Shown: positions 1 to 5,336 of the stretch, piece after piece
Position numbering within the stretch: the first letter of the stretch is position 1
Layout: every line of letters begins with the position of its first letter
Assembly (NCBI GenBank): GCA_028065725.1
Contig: JAPTVL010000104.1
Span: forward strand, 1 to 5,460
Source of the DNA: Betaproteobacteria bacterium
GTDB lineage: Bacteria; Pseudomonadota; Gammaproteobacteria; Burkholderiales; Rhodocyclaceae
Length of the DNA: 5,460 bases
Reading direction: 5' to 3'
Position numbers and translations under genes: made by a program
The notes under the pieces: model-generated
Told to the model about the DNA's origin: nothing
The model's database searches: none
What the model saw: only the letters and a program-made list of their open reading frames with translations

Positions 1-1
1 G

Positions 2-787
2 CGCCGCTTCTCGGCCAACAAGTCGAAGGCACGCCAGGCCACCAGCCGCATGAAAATGATCGACAAGATCAAGATCGAGGACTTCAAGCCCAGCTCGCGG
101 CAGAACCCCTACATCCGCTTTGAACCGGAAAAGCTGCTGCACCGCCGCGCGCTCGATGTCGAGAACCTAAAATTCGGCTACGACGACACGCCGCTGTTTT
201 CCAACATGGCCTTTTCGCTGGAAGCAGGTGAAAAAATGGCCGTCATCGGCGGCAACGGCGTCGGCAAATCGACGCTGATGAAGCTGCTGATGGGCGAACT
301 CACGCCGCAATTCGGCGAAGTGCGCTGGAGCGAGAATGCCAACGTCGGCTACTTCTCGCAGGACCACGTCAGCGATTTCGACATGGATTTGAACCTCACC
401 GACTGGATGCACCAGTGGACCCAGCCGGGCGACGACGAACAGGTGCTGCGCGGCATCCTCGGGCGGCTGCTGTTCTCCGGCGACGACGTGAAGAAATCGG
501 TGCGCGTGCTGTCCGGCGGCGAGAAGGGCCGCATGCTGTACGGCAAGCTGATGCTCGGCCGCCACAACGTGCTGGTGATGGACGAACCGACCAACCACAT
601 GGACATGGAATCGATCGAGTCGCTGAACCTCGCGCTCGATCTGTTCAAGGGCACGCTGATCTTCGTTTCGCACGACCGCCAGTTCGTGTCCAGCCTCGCC
701 ACCCGCATCCTGGAAATCACCCCCGAGGGCGTCGAGTTCTACATGGGCGGCTACGACGAGTACCTGCATTCCAAGGGACTCGAATGA
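2..787 (+). CDS. ybiT: ABC-F family ATPase, YbiT type (5' end outside window)
   Basis: This is the C-terminal half of an ABC-F ATPase, a soluble ribosome-associated protein with two ABC domains and no membrane part. The frame is open from base 2, so the ATG at 50 is internal; 261 residues are visible against about 530 in E. coli YbiT. The first visible residues (KARQATSR, then SSRQNP) belong to the charged linker between the two ABC domains, which in this family reaches toward the P-site tRNA. The second ABC domain follows: Walker [10 protein letters not shown] (bases 248-274), signature LSGGEKGR (from 509), Walker [11 protein letters not shown] (from 569) and H-switch VSHDR (from 668). The family gates translation on stalled ribosomes; the exact YbiT role is less settled. 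One oddity is that the D-loop reads MD where most members have LD. The stop overlaps the next start in ATGA. Family assignment is firm; the YbiT subgroup is recalled from similarity to the E. coli protein. Confidence 0.93.
   Translation, partial: RRFSANKSKARQATSRMKMIDKIKIEDFKPSSRQNPYIRFEPEKLLHRRALDVENLKFGYDDTPLFSNMAFSLEAGEKMAVIGGNGVGKSTLMKLLMGELTPQFGEVRWSENANVGYFSQDHVSDFDMDLNLTDWMHQWTQPGDDEQVLRGILGRLLFSGDDVKKSVRVLSGGEKGRMLYGKLMLGRHNVLVMDEPTNHMDMESIESLNLALDLFKGTLIFVSHDRQFVSSLATRILEITPEGVEFYMGGYDEYLHSKGLE
773..787 (+). promoter_or_regulatory. Shine-Dalgarno and ATGA overlap of the reductase-like gene
   Basis: AAGGGA (773-778) sits five bases before the ATG at 784, inside the last codons of ybiT. 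The ATGA at 784-787 combines the downstream start and the upstream stop. This fixes the start of the second gene and suggests its translation is coupled to that of ybiT. Confidence 0.6.
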
Positions 788-1539
788 GCGAAGCCGTCGT
801 CATCGGCCTGGGGCAATTGGGCCGCGTGTTCGCCGGCAGCCTGCTGCGTGCAGGCTGCAGCGTGATCCCGGTCAACCGCGGCGACGACATGGCGGCACTG
901 GCCAGGGCGCACCCTGCACCGGAGCTGGTGCTCATCGCGGTCGCCGAAAACGACCTGCATGCCGTACTGGAGGCGCTCCCCGACACCTGGAAACCGCGCA
1001 CCGCGCTGATCCAGAACGAACTGCTGCCGCGCGACTGGAAGACCCACGGCACCATCGACCCCACCGTGATCTCGGTCTGGTTCGAGAAGAAGAAGGGCAC
1101 CGACGCCAAGCCGCTGATCGCGTCCCCGGTGGCCGGCCCCGGCGCTCAACTGCTGTGCCGGGCGCTGACCTCGATCGATCTGCCCTGTCGCGAAGTCGCG
1201 CTGGGCGATGAGCTGCTGTTCGAGCTGGTACGCAAGAACGTCTACATCCTCACCACCAACATCGCCGGCCTGAAGACCGGCGGCACGGTATCGCAGCTGT
1301 GGGCGCGGCACGAGGCCTTCGCCCGCCAGGTGGCGAACGAGGTGATGGATGTCCAGGATGCGCTGACCGGTAGTGCGCACGATCGCGAGAAGCTCGTCGC
1401 CGGCATGCTCGAAGCCTTCGACGGCGACCCTGAGCACGGCTGTACCGGCCGCTCGGCACCGGCACGGCTGGCGCGCGCCCTCGCGCATGCCGACGCCTTC
1501 GGGCTTCCCGTGCCCACCATGCGGTCGCTGGCGAACTAA
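784..1539 (+). CDS. ketopantoate reductase-like NAD(P)-binding protein
   Basis: A 251-residue soluble protein opening with a Rossmann nucleotide-binding motif (GLGQLG, residues 8-13, after a hydrophobic strand and before [11 protein letters not shown]). Features fit the ketopantoate reductase (PanE/ApbA) fold: LIQNEL with N78 where the family has a conserved Asn, [10 protein letters not shown] (K151 is the candidate for the catalytic Lys) in the helical second domain, and a C-terminal segment ending GLPVPTM. It is shorter than typical PanE (about 290-310 residues) and the match is partial, so the substrate is unknown; calling it PanE would overreach. The ATG at 784 was chosen because AAGGGA lies at 773-778 and the ATGA overlap with ybiT is a common translational-coupling arrangement. 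The same frame stays open further upstream, but only as a shadow of ybiT. It ends 7 bases before the stop of the convergent kinase gene. Confidence 0.82.
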   Translation: MSEAVVIGLGQLGRVFAGSLLRAGCSVIPVNRGDDMAALARAHPAPELVLIAVAENDLHAVLEALPDTWKPRTALIQNELLPRDWKTHGTIDPTVISVWFEKKKGTDAKPLIASPVAGPGAQLLCRALTSIDLPCREVALGDELLFELVRKNVYILTTNIAGLKTGGTVSQLWARHEAFARQVANEVMDVQDALTGSAHDREKLVAGMLEAFDGDPEHGCTGRSAPARLARALAHADAFGLPVPTMRSLAN

Positions 1540-1546
1540 AAAGCCT

Positions 1547-2425
1547 TCAGCGAACCTCGGCCAGCAATTGCGCCATCATGCGCTGCGCCTGCGCCGCGTA
1601 GCCACCGCCAAACAGATTGGCATGGTTGAGGACGTGATACAGATTGTAGAGCGTCCGGCGCACCGCATAACCGGCGTCGAGCGGCCAGGTGTCGCGGTAG
1701 GCGGCATAAAAGGCCGGCGCGAAACCGCCGAACAGCTCGCTCATCGCCAGATCGCATTCGCGGTCGCCGACATAGCTCGCCGGGTCGAAGATCACCGGCA
1801 CTCCATCGGCGAGATAGCCGTGATTGCCGCCCCACAGGTCGCCATGCAGCAGCGAAGGAACGGGAACGTAGCCATCGAAGAAGGCATCCAGGCCGGCAAG
1901 CAGGGCCTCGCCATCGCGCTGAAGGGCGCCGCCGTAACCGTTCTGCGCAGCCAGCTTCAGTTGAAATCCGAGCCGCCGCTCGCGCCAGAACGCGATCCAG
2001 TTCTGCTGCCAGCCATTGGGCTGCGGCGTACTGCCGATCCAGTTGTCGGACGCCCAGCCGAATTGGCGCTGCGGCACGCGATGGAGTTGCGCCAGCTGCG
2101 TACCCAGTTGCGCGGCATCGCCGCTGCCGTGCAGCGCCAGGTATTCCAGCACCAGAAACGCCTGCCCCGCAGCAACGCCTGAACACAGCGGCTGCGGAAC
2201 GCGCACGCTGCGGGTCGCGGCGAGCGCGTTCAGCGCGTCGGCTTCGGCCTCGAACATCGGCAGCCGTTCGGCACGATTCGCCTTGACGAAGTAGCGGCGC
2301 GTGCCATTGCTCACGCTGAAGGCCTGGTTGATGTCGCCCCCGCCGATGGCGCTCACCGTGTCTGCAGAGAACGGCGCGCCGGTGGCAGCGGCGATCGAAT
2401 CGGCGACGGCGGCAGCGAATGTCAT
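1547..2425 (-). CDS. fructosamine kinase family protein
   Basis: A 292-residue cytosolic protein of the fructosamine-kinase/ketosamine-3-kinase family (E. coli YniA type, about 290 residues), which shares the aminoglycoside-phosphotransferase fold. Members phosphorylate sugars attached to amines, making the adduct unstable and so repairing glycated protein or small amines. Visible motifs in order: glycine-rich GGGDINQAF (28-36), the ATP-binding Lys in YFVKAN (K48), a hinge-like LVLEYL (91-96), the catalytic loop HGDLWGGN (194-201, D196 as catalytic base), and the metal-binding DPASYVGDRECDLAM (D214 onward). All key residues are present, so it should be active. The ATG at 2425 was chosen because the family's N-terminus starts there; the frame runs further upstream only through the terminator and antisense to the DUF971 gene. 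No good Shine-Dalgarno is visible. The natural substrate cannot be read from the sequence. Confidence 0.93.
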   Translation of the reverse strand: MTFAAAVADSIAAATGAPFSADTVSAIGGGDINQAFSVSNGTRRYFVKANRAERLPMFEAEADALNALAATRSVRVPQPLCSGVAAGQAFLVLEYLALHGSGDAAQLGTQLAQLHRVPQRQFGWASDNWIGSTPQPNGWQQNWIAFWRERRLGFQLKLAAQNGYGGALQRDGEALLAGLDAFFDGYVPVPSLLHGDLWGGNHGYLADGVPVIFDPASYVGDRECDLAMSELFGGFAPAFYAAYRDTWPLDAGYAVRRTLYNLYHVLNHANLFGGGYAAQAQRMMAQLLAEVR

Positions 2426-2451
2426 GCGTGGCGCACGCTGCTCGATACAGC

Positions 2452-2480
2452 CCAAACAAAACGCGCCCCAGGGGGCGCGT
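2452..2480 (-). terminator. rho-independent terminator after the DUF971 gene
   Basis: A perfect 9-base GC-rich inverted repeat (ACGCGCCCC at 2461-2469 and GGGGCGCGT at 2472-2480; realistically 8 pairs with a 4-base loop). Read on the minus strand, it is followed at once by TTTTGTTTG. It lies 33 bases past the DUF971 stop and ends about 27 bases before the kinase start, so it should separate the two genes transcriptionally. Confidence 0.85.
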
Positions 2481-2513
2481 CGGGCACGACAGAACCGCGA
2501 TTCATCGCAGACC

Positions 2514-2912
2514 TTACTTGCCCTTGGGACGCTGCTCGAACATTTTGGCGATGCCGGGATCGCGCGAGGCGCCGGCGGTTTCCATGCGCTTGAGGTATTC
2601 GTCCCACAACGCGGCCTGATTGACGCCAAGGTCGTACAGGTACTCCCAGGAATAGATCCCGGTGTCGTGGCCGTCGGAGAAAAAGAAATTGATGCCGTAC
2701 AAGCCGACCGGTTCGGCGGCATTGATCAGCACCTCGCGCTTGCCGACCTGCAACACTTCCTGGCCGGGGCCGTGGCCGCGCACTTCGGCGGACGGCGAAT
2801 AGACGCGCAGGAATTCGAAGGGCAGTTCGAAACGCGCGCCGTCGGTGAATGCGATTTCCAGCTTGCGAGAAGCCTGGTGAAGCTTGATGTCGGTGGGAGT
2901 TGGGATGGCCAT
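2514..2912 (-). CDS. DUF971 domain protein
   Basis: A 132-residue protein consisting almost wholly of one DUF971 domain. The domain is also found at the N-terminus of gamma-butyrobetaine hydroxylase and at the C-terminus of the Fe-S carrier HCF101. Diagnostic stretches are the early strand pair with DG (residues 24-25), ELPFEFLRVYSPSAEVRGHG (29-48), INAAEPVGLYGINFFFSDGH (63-82), then DTGIYSWEYLYDLG (83-96). In the hydroxylase, the region after LR carries metal-binding Cys residues; here it reads YSPSAEVRGHG with no Cys, the usual proteobacterial form as I recall it. No signal peptide or membrane segment is seen. The ATG at 2912 is preferred over a TTG at 2945 because similarity begins after it. 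Function is unknown; a link to Fe-S or ubiquinone metabolism is suggested for the family by association only. A strong terminator follows, and tRNA-Arg lies upstream on the same strand. Confidence 0.9.
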   Translation of the reverse strand: MAIPTPTDIKLHQASRKLEIAFTDGARFELPFEFLRVYSPSAEVRGHGPGQEVLQVGKREVLINAAEPVGLYGINFFFSDGHDTGIYSWEYLYDLGVNQAALWDEYLKRMETAGASRDPGIAKMFEQRPKGK

Positions 2913-3014
2913 GATTGAAGCACTCAAAATAATCTTTGGCCCCAAGTGTAATCCTGCATTGCCGGGATTAAACCCCGGCGGGACCAGGGGCTGAGCCGAT
3001 TGTGACCTGAAAAC

Positions 3015-3091
3015 TGGCGCGCCCGGCGCGATTCGAACGCACGACCCCTGCCTTCGGAGGGCAGTACTCTATCCAGCTGAGCTACGGGCGC
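3015..3091 (-). tRNA. tRNA-Arg (anticodon CCG), CCA encoded
   Basis: A full cloverleaf can be folded on the minus strand. The acceptor is GCGCCCG (3085-3091) paired with CGGGCGC (3019-3025). The D-arm starts TAGCTCAGCTGG. The anticodon stem CTGCC/GGCAG encloses the loop CTCCGAA, with CCG at 3055-3057. The T-arm is GTGCG-TTCGAAT-CGCGC, followed by discriminator G and a genomically encoded CCA (3015-3017). It reads CGG arginine codons. No T-rich terminator follows it closely, so its precursor may run on toward the DUF971 gene, whose start is 102 bases downstream. Confidence 0.96.
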
Positions 3092-3120
3092 CTGGAGTTT
3101 GGTGGCTCCTGAGGGCGAGA

Positions 3121-3149
3121 AGCATAGCCGGTTTGCCAAATGACGTCCA
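3121..3149 (-). promoter_or_regulatory. possible promoter of tRNA-Arg
   Basis: On the minus strand, TGGACG (4 of 6 to the -35 consensus) and TATGCT (4 of 6 to the -10) are separated by 17 bases. They lie about 29 bases before the tRNA 5' end, a normal leader length. The match is only moderate. It would make 3092-3232 a divergent promoter region shared with the cytochrome gene. Confidence 0.35.
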
Positions 3150-3167
3150 TCCGCCGGTGCGCCGCCC

Positions 3168-3196
3168 TTTCCTGACGGGGGCGCTTTCCCTATAAT
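3168..3196 (+). promoter_or_regulatory. promoter of the cytochrome cluster
   Basis: A perfect -10 hexamer TATAAT at 3191-3196 lies 36 bases before the cytochrome start. The -35 at the right spacing (TTTCCT, 3168-3173, 17-base spacer) is weak, which hints at an activator or at -10-driven recognition. The leader would contain a run of seven C (3214-3220), then the Shine-Dalgarno AAGGAA (3221-3226). Confidence 0.6.
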
Positions 3197-3232
3197 CTCG
3201 GCTTTTGATGCTACCCCCCCAAGGAAACTTTC

Positions 3233-3805
3233 ATGGCCGATCCGCACGCCAAGATGACTCAAGCCACCCCGCAGGAAATCATCATTTCCGTTCTTGCCGG
3301 GCTGTTCGCACCCCTGCTGGCCATTTTTCTGATCGTTCAGCTGGTGCTCGGCATTCAGGAAGAACACCAGCCTGACACCTCCAGCGAAGCAGCCCAAAAA
3401 TCGACGCTCAAACGCATCAAGCCGTTTGCACAACTGGCCGCACTCGACGCCAACGCCCCCAGGGTCGAAAAATCCGGCCAGGAAGTCTACGACGCTGTGT
3501 GTTCCTCGTGTCACGGTTCGGGCGCGCTGGGTGCTCCCAAGTTCGACAGCAAGGGTGACTGGGGCGGCCGTCTGGGCCAGGGCTACGATACCCTGGTCAA
3601 GCATGCGATCGAAGGTATCCGTCAGATGCCCCCGCGTGGCGGCGACGGCGACTTGTCGGACATCGAAGTGGCTCGCGCAGTGGCCTACATGGCCAACTCG
3701 GCCGGCGCCAACTTCAAGGCGCCGGAACCGGCTGCTCCTGCTGCAGCTGCAGAAAAACCCGCTGCGGCAGACAAACCCGCAGCAGCAGGCGACAAGAAGC
3801 AGTAA
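3233..3805 (+). CDS. membrane-anchored cytochrome c5-type protein
   Basis: A 190-residue monohaem c-type cytochrome. A short N-terminal tail leads into one uncleaved hydrophobic helix (about residues 17-40), which should hold the rest in the periplasm at the inner membrane. A spacer (41-80) leads to the haem domain: CSSCH at 90-94 gives covalent haem attachment with His94 as proximal ligand, and Met132 in RQMPPRGG is the likely distal ligand. The stretch GAPKFDSKGDWGGRL and the closing AVAYMANSAG are typical of the c5 family. From about 163 to the end is an Ala/Pro/Lys-rich tail (KPAAADKPAAAG) with no predicted fold, not a usual part of the domain. The ATG is supported by AAGGAA six bases upstream and TATAAT before that. 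It should pass electrons between membrane complexes; its partner is unknown. The next gene encodes a duplicate of the haem domain. Confidence 0.92.
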   Translation: MADPHAKMTQATPQEIIISVLAGLFAPLLAIFLIVQLVLGIQEEHQPDTSSEAAQKSTLKRIKPFAQLAALDANAPRVEKSGQEVYDAVCSSCHGSGALGAPKFDSKGDWGGRLGQGYDTLVKHAIEGIRQMPPRGGDGDLSDIEVARAVAYMANSAGANFKAPEPAAPAAAAEKPAAADKPAAAGDKKQ

Positions 3806-3811
3806 GACACG

Positions 3812-3852
3812 CAGCGCCGCATTACGCGGCACGCCCTGCGCGCTGAGGTTTT
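3812..3852 (+). terminator. possible attenuating stem-loop between the cytochrome genes
   Basis: The 73-base gap holds a nested inverted repeat: CAGCGC (3812-3817) can pair with GCGCTG (3840-3845), or GCCGC (3816-3820) with GCGGC (3826-3830). TTTT follows at 3849-3852. The pairing is imperfect and the T-run short, so it may reduce rather than stop transcription, or stabilise the upstream message. Confidence 0.35.
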
Positions 3853-3865
3853 CAATCAACACGTC

Positions 3866-3871
3866 AAGGGG
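3866..3871 (+). promoter_or_regulatory. Shine-Dalgarno setting the lipoprotein cytochrome start
   Basis: AAGGGG lies seven bases before the ATG at 3879. The frame is open far upstream through the previous gene, so this site, together with the signal peptide that begins right at this ATG, decides the start. Confidence 0.7.
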
Positions 3872-3878
3872 AATACGT

Positions 3879-4445
3879 ATGAACTACGCCACCACTTTTC
3901 TGATCGTCGTCTCAGCCGCATCGCTGCTTGCTTGCGGTAAATCCGAAGACCTTCCCGCACCAGCTCAGCCGCCTGCAGTTGAAGCTCCGCCAGTCGAGGC
4001 TGTATCGGAGCCTGTTGCGCCGATTGTCGAGACGCCGCAATCTGAAACCGCCCCGGAAGCACTGCCCAAAGCAAGTCAGGAACCGGCTGCTGCGGCAAGC
4101 AAGCCTGTGGCAGCCAAAAAACCCGCTGCCACGCCCGTCGAACCGGCCCCTGCCGCCCCGGCGGCGGCCGCAGCGACGGCACCCAGCGCGCCCGCACCCG
4201 ACCTCGCACACGGCGAACAAATTTACCGCAAGGCCTGTGCGTTCTGCCATGACAAGGGCGTGGCGGGTGCGCCGAAAATCGGCGATGCTGCCGCCTGGAG
4301 CCCTCGTCTGGCGCAGGGCATGGACACCCTCTATACCGTCAGTTTGCGCGGCAAGGGTGCCATGCCTGCCAAGGGCGGCAACCCCTCCTTGGCCGATGCT
4401 GACGTCAAGGCCGCGGTCGATTACCTCGTCGCGAAGTCGCGTTAA
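3879..4445 (+). CDS. c5-type cytochrome, predicted lipoprotein
   Basis: A 188-residue monohaem cytochrome. Residues 1-18 are a hydrophobic signal ending in the lipobox LLAC, so Cys19 is probably lipidated and the protein tethered to a membrane facing the periplasm. The residue after Cys19 is Gly, with Lys next, so there is no Asp inner-membrane retention signal. The n-region (MNYATTF) has no Lys or Arg, which is unusual. Residues 23-107 form an Ala/Pro/Glu linker, nearly half of the mature chain. The haem domain has CAFCH (120-124, His124 proximal) and Met162 in GAMPAKGG as likely distal ligand. It shares GAPK, the W..RL.QG.DTL pattern, MP..GG and the closing AV.Y motif with the cytochrome upstream, which marks a duplication. 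It is likely an electron carrier, the long linker letting the haem domain reach a distant partner. Confidence 0.9.
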   Translation: MNYATTFLIVVSAASLLACGKSEDLPAPAQPPAVEAPPVEAVSEPVAPIVETPQSETAPEALPKASQEPAAAASKPVAAKKPAATPVEPAPAAPAAAAATAPSAPAPDLAHGEQIYRKACAFCHDKGVAGAPKIGDAAAWSPRLAQGMDTLYTVSLRGKGAMPAKGGNPSLADADVKAAVDYLVAKSR

Positions 4446-4453
4446 GCCCCCTT

Positions 4454-5215
4454 ATGTCGCTCGTCTGCCCACAATGCGGGAGCGATAAAATTCGCAGCGG
4501 CACGCTGCACGCCCATGACGGCGTGCGCCACCTGCTGCTGCACACCCCGTTGCGCTGCCGCGACTGCCGTCATCGTTTCTGGCGGTTCAACCCATTCAAA
4601 CCCCTGCTGCTGCTGACAGGGGTCGGCGCGCTGGTCGGCGTGACCGCCTGGTTTACGCTCGATCAGAATGTGGCCATACCGGCCGCACAGGCGCCTGCCA
4701 GCCTGCCGCACGCCCGTGCGGCTCAAGGCGATGCTGAAGCGCAGCTGCAGCTAGGCATGCGCTACGCCGAGGGCGACGGCGTGGTCCAGAACGACAAGGA
4801 AGCGGCCCGCTGGTTTGCGCTGGCCGCCAAGCAGGGCCTGGCCGAGGCGCAATATCAATATGGCCTCGTTCTGCTGCAGGGACGCGGGGTGGTTCAGGAC
4901 TACAAGGCTGCCTTCAGCTGGATCGAAAAGCCCGCGCAACGCGGCTATGCGCGGGCGCAATACAGCCTGGGCGAACTCTACCGCTACGGCACCGGCACCG
5001 TGGTCGACAAGGCGCGCGCCTACCTGTGGTTCAACCTCGCCGCGGCACAGGGCGTGGAAGCCGCCGCCAAGGCGCGCGACAGCCTGGTGTGGCAACTGAA
5101 GCCTGAACAGATCGCGGCGATGCAGGAAGAGGCGCGGCGCATGAGCCATGCTACGCCCTTGCCGGCGCCGACCCCGACCCAGGCAACGCCCGCCCCTTCT
5201 CCCGACACGCCCTGA
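4454..5215 (+). CDS. zinc-ribbon, single-helix, Sel1-repeat protein
   Basis: A 253-residue protein in three parts. Residues 1-45 carry two Cys pairs (CPQC 5-8, CRDC 35-38), a probable zinc ribbon. A basic stretch (RHRFWRFNPFK) precedes one transmembrane helix (about 50-67). Three consecutive 36-residue Sel1-like repeats then cover about 91-198, each with the AEAQ.QLG-like helix and a G.G turn, plus part of a fourth. The C-terminus (from about 233) is Pro/Thr/Ala-rich. The positive-inside rule puts the zinc ribbon in the cytoplasm and the repeats in the periplasm. Sel1 repeats are protein-binding solenoids often used as adaptors in the bacterial envelope; no enzymatic motif is seen. It starts 8 bases after the lipoprotein cytochrome stop with no clear Shine-Dalgarno, so translation may depend on ribosomes finishing the upstream gene. 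Its binding partner is unknown. Confidence 0.85.
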   Translation: MSLVCPQCGSDKIRSGTLHAHDGVRHLLLHTPLRCRDCRHRFWRFNPFKPLLLLTGVGALVGVTAWFTLDQNVAIPAAQAPASLPHARAAQGDAEAQLQLGMRYAEGDGVVQNDKEAARWFALAAKQGLAEAQYQYGLVLLQGRGVVQDYKAAFSWIEKPAQRGYARAQYSLGELYRYGTGTVVDKARAYLWFNLAAAQGVEAAAKARDSLVWQLKPEQIAAMQEEARRMSHATPLPAPTPTQATPAPSPDTP

Positions 5216-5336
5216 GCGTGGTTGTTGTCGCTTCAGCGGCTTTACAAAATCACGGCCTGCCCTTTATGCCCTGAGGGTGCTGGCGGGTTGATTATTGGCT
5301 TTTACAGATGCGCGTGCGTGCCACCCGCGTCTATTT
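5216..5336. other. AT-richer intergenic junction
   Basis: This gap between the Sel1 gene and the outgoing minus-strand frame is visibly less GC-rich than the genes around it (for instance TTGATTATTGGCTTTTAC near 5288-5305). I see no gene, tRNA or clear terminal inverted repeat in it beyond the weak stem-loop listed separately. It separates two genes that converge on it. Confidence 0.5.
5227..5243 (+). terminator. weak possible terminator after the Sel1 gene
   Basis: GTCGC (5227-5231) and GCGGC (5236-5240) can form five pairs, one of them G-T, around a TTCA loop, followed only by TTTAC. It is placed 12 bases past the stop, where a terminator would be expected, but stem and T-run are both short. 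Confidence 0.25.

Noticed and set aside
751..1488. Long minus-strand open frame of 245 codons antisense to the reductase-like gene
   Set aside because: Its translation is low-complexity (rich in Arg, Gln, Ala, Gly) with no family motif, as expected for the mirror of a GC-rich gene; the plus-strand frame has clear Rossmann features.
1526..1552. CGCTG/CAGCG inverted repeat between the convergent reductase-like and kinase genes, as a shared terminator
   Set aside because: Only five pairs with a 17-base loop, and the A/T run lies inside the loop rather than after the stem.
2301..2918. 205-codon plus-strand frame opposite the kinase start and DUF971 gene
   Set aside because: It crosses the terminator hairpin and mirrors the DUF971 gene, whose family motifs are unmistakable on the other strand.
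2961..2979. Inverted repeat GCCGGG/CCCGGC with a 7-base loop downstream of the tRNA
   Set aside because: A six-pair stem with no T-run on either strand; not convincing as a terminator, though it could mildly affect the transcript.
3015..3091. tRNA-Arg as an integration site for a mobile island
   Set aside because: No integrase gene, no duplicated tRNA 3' end and only housekeeping-type genes on both sides.
3214..3220. Run of seven C before the cytochrome Shine-Dalgarno, as a phase-variation tract
   Set aside because: It is short and lies in the untranslated leader after the -10, so slippage would not shift a frame or alter promoter spacing.
3736..3800. Repeated GCTGC/GCAGC words at the end of the first cytochrome gene
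   Set aside because: These are codon-level repeats of an Ala/Pro/Lys-rich protein tail, not a separate DNA repeat or CRISPR-like array.
2924..3862. 312-codon minus-strand frame across the tRNA and first cytochrome
   Set aside because: It runs through the tRNA-Arg and antisense to a cytochrome with a clear haem motif; its Cys/Gly/Arg-rich product has no recognisable domain.
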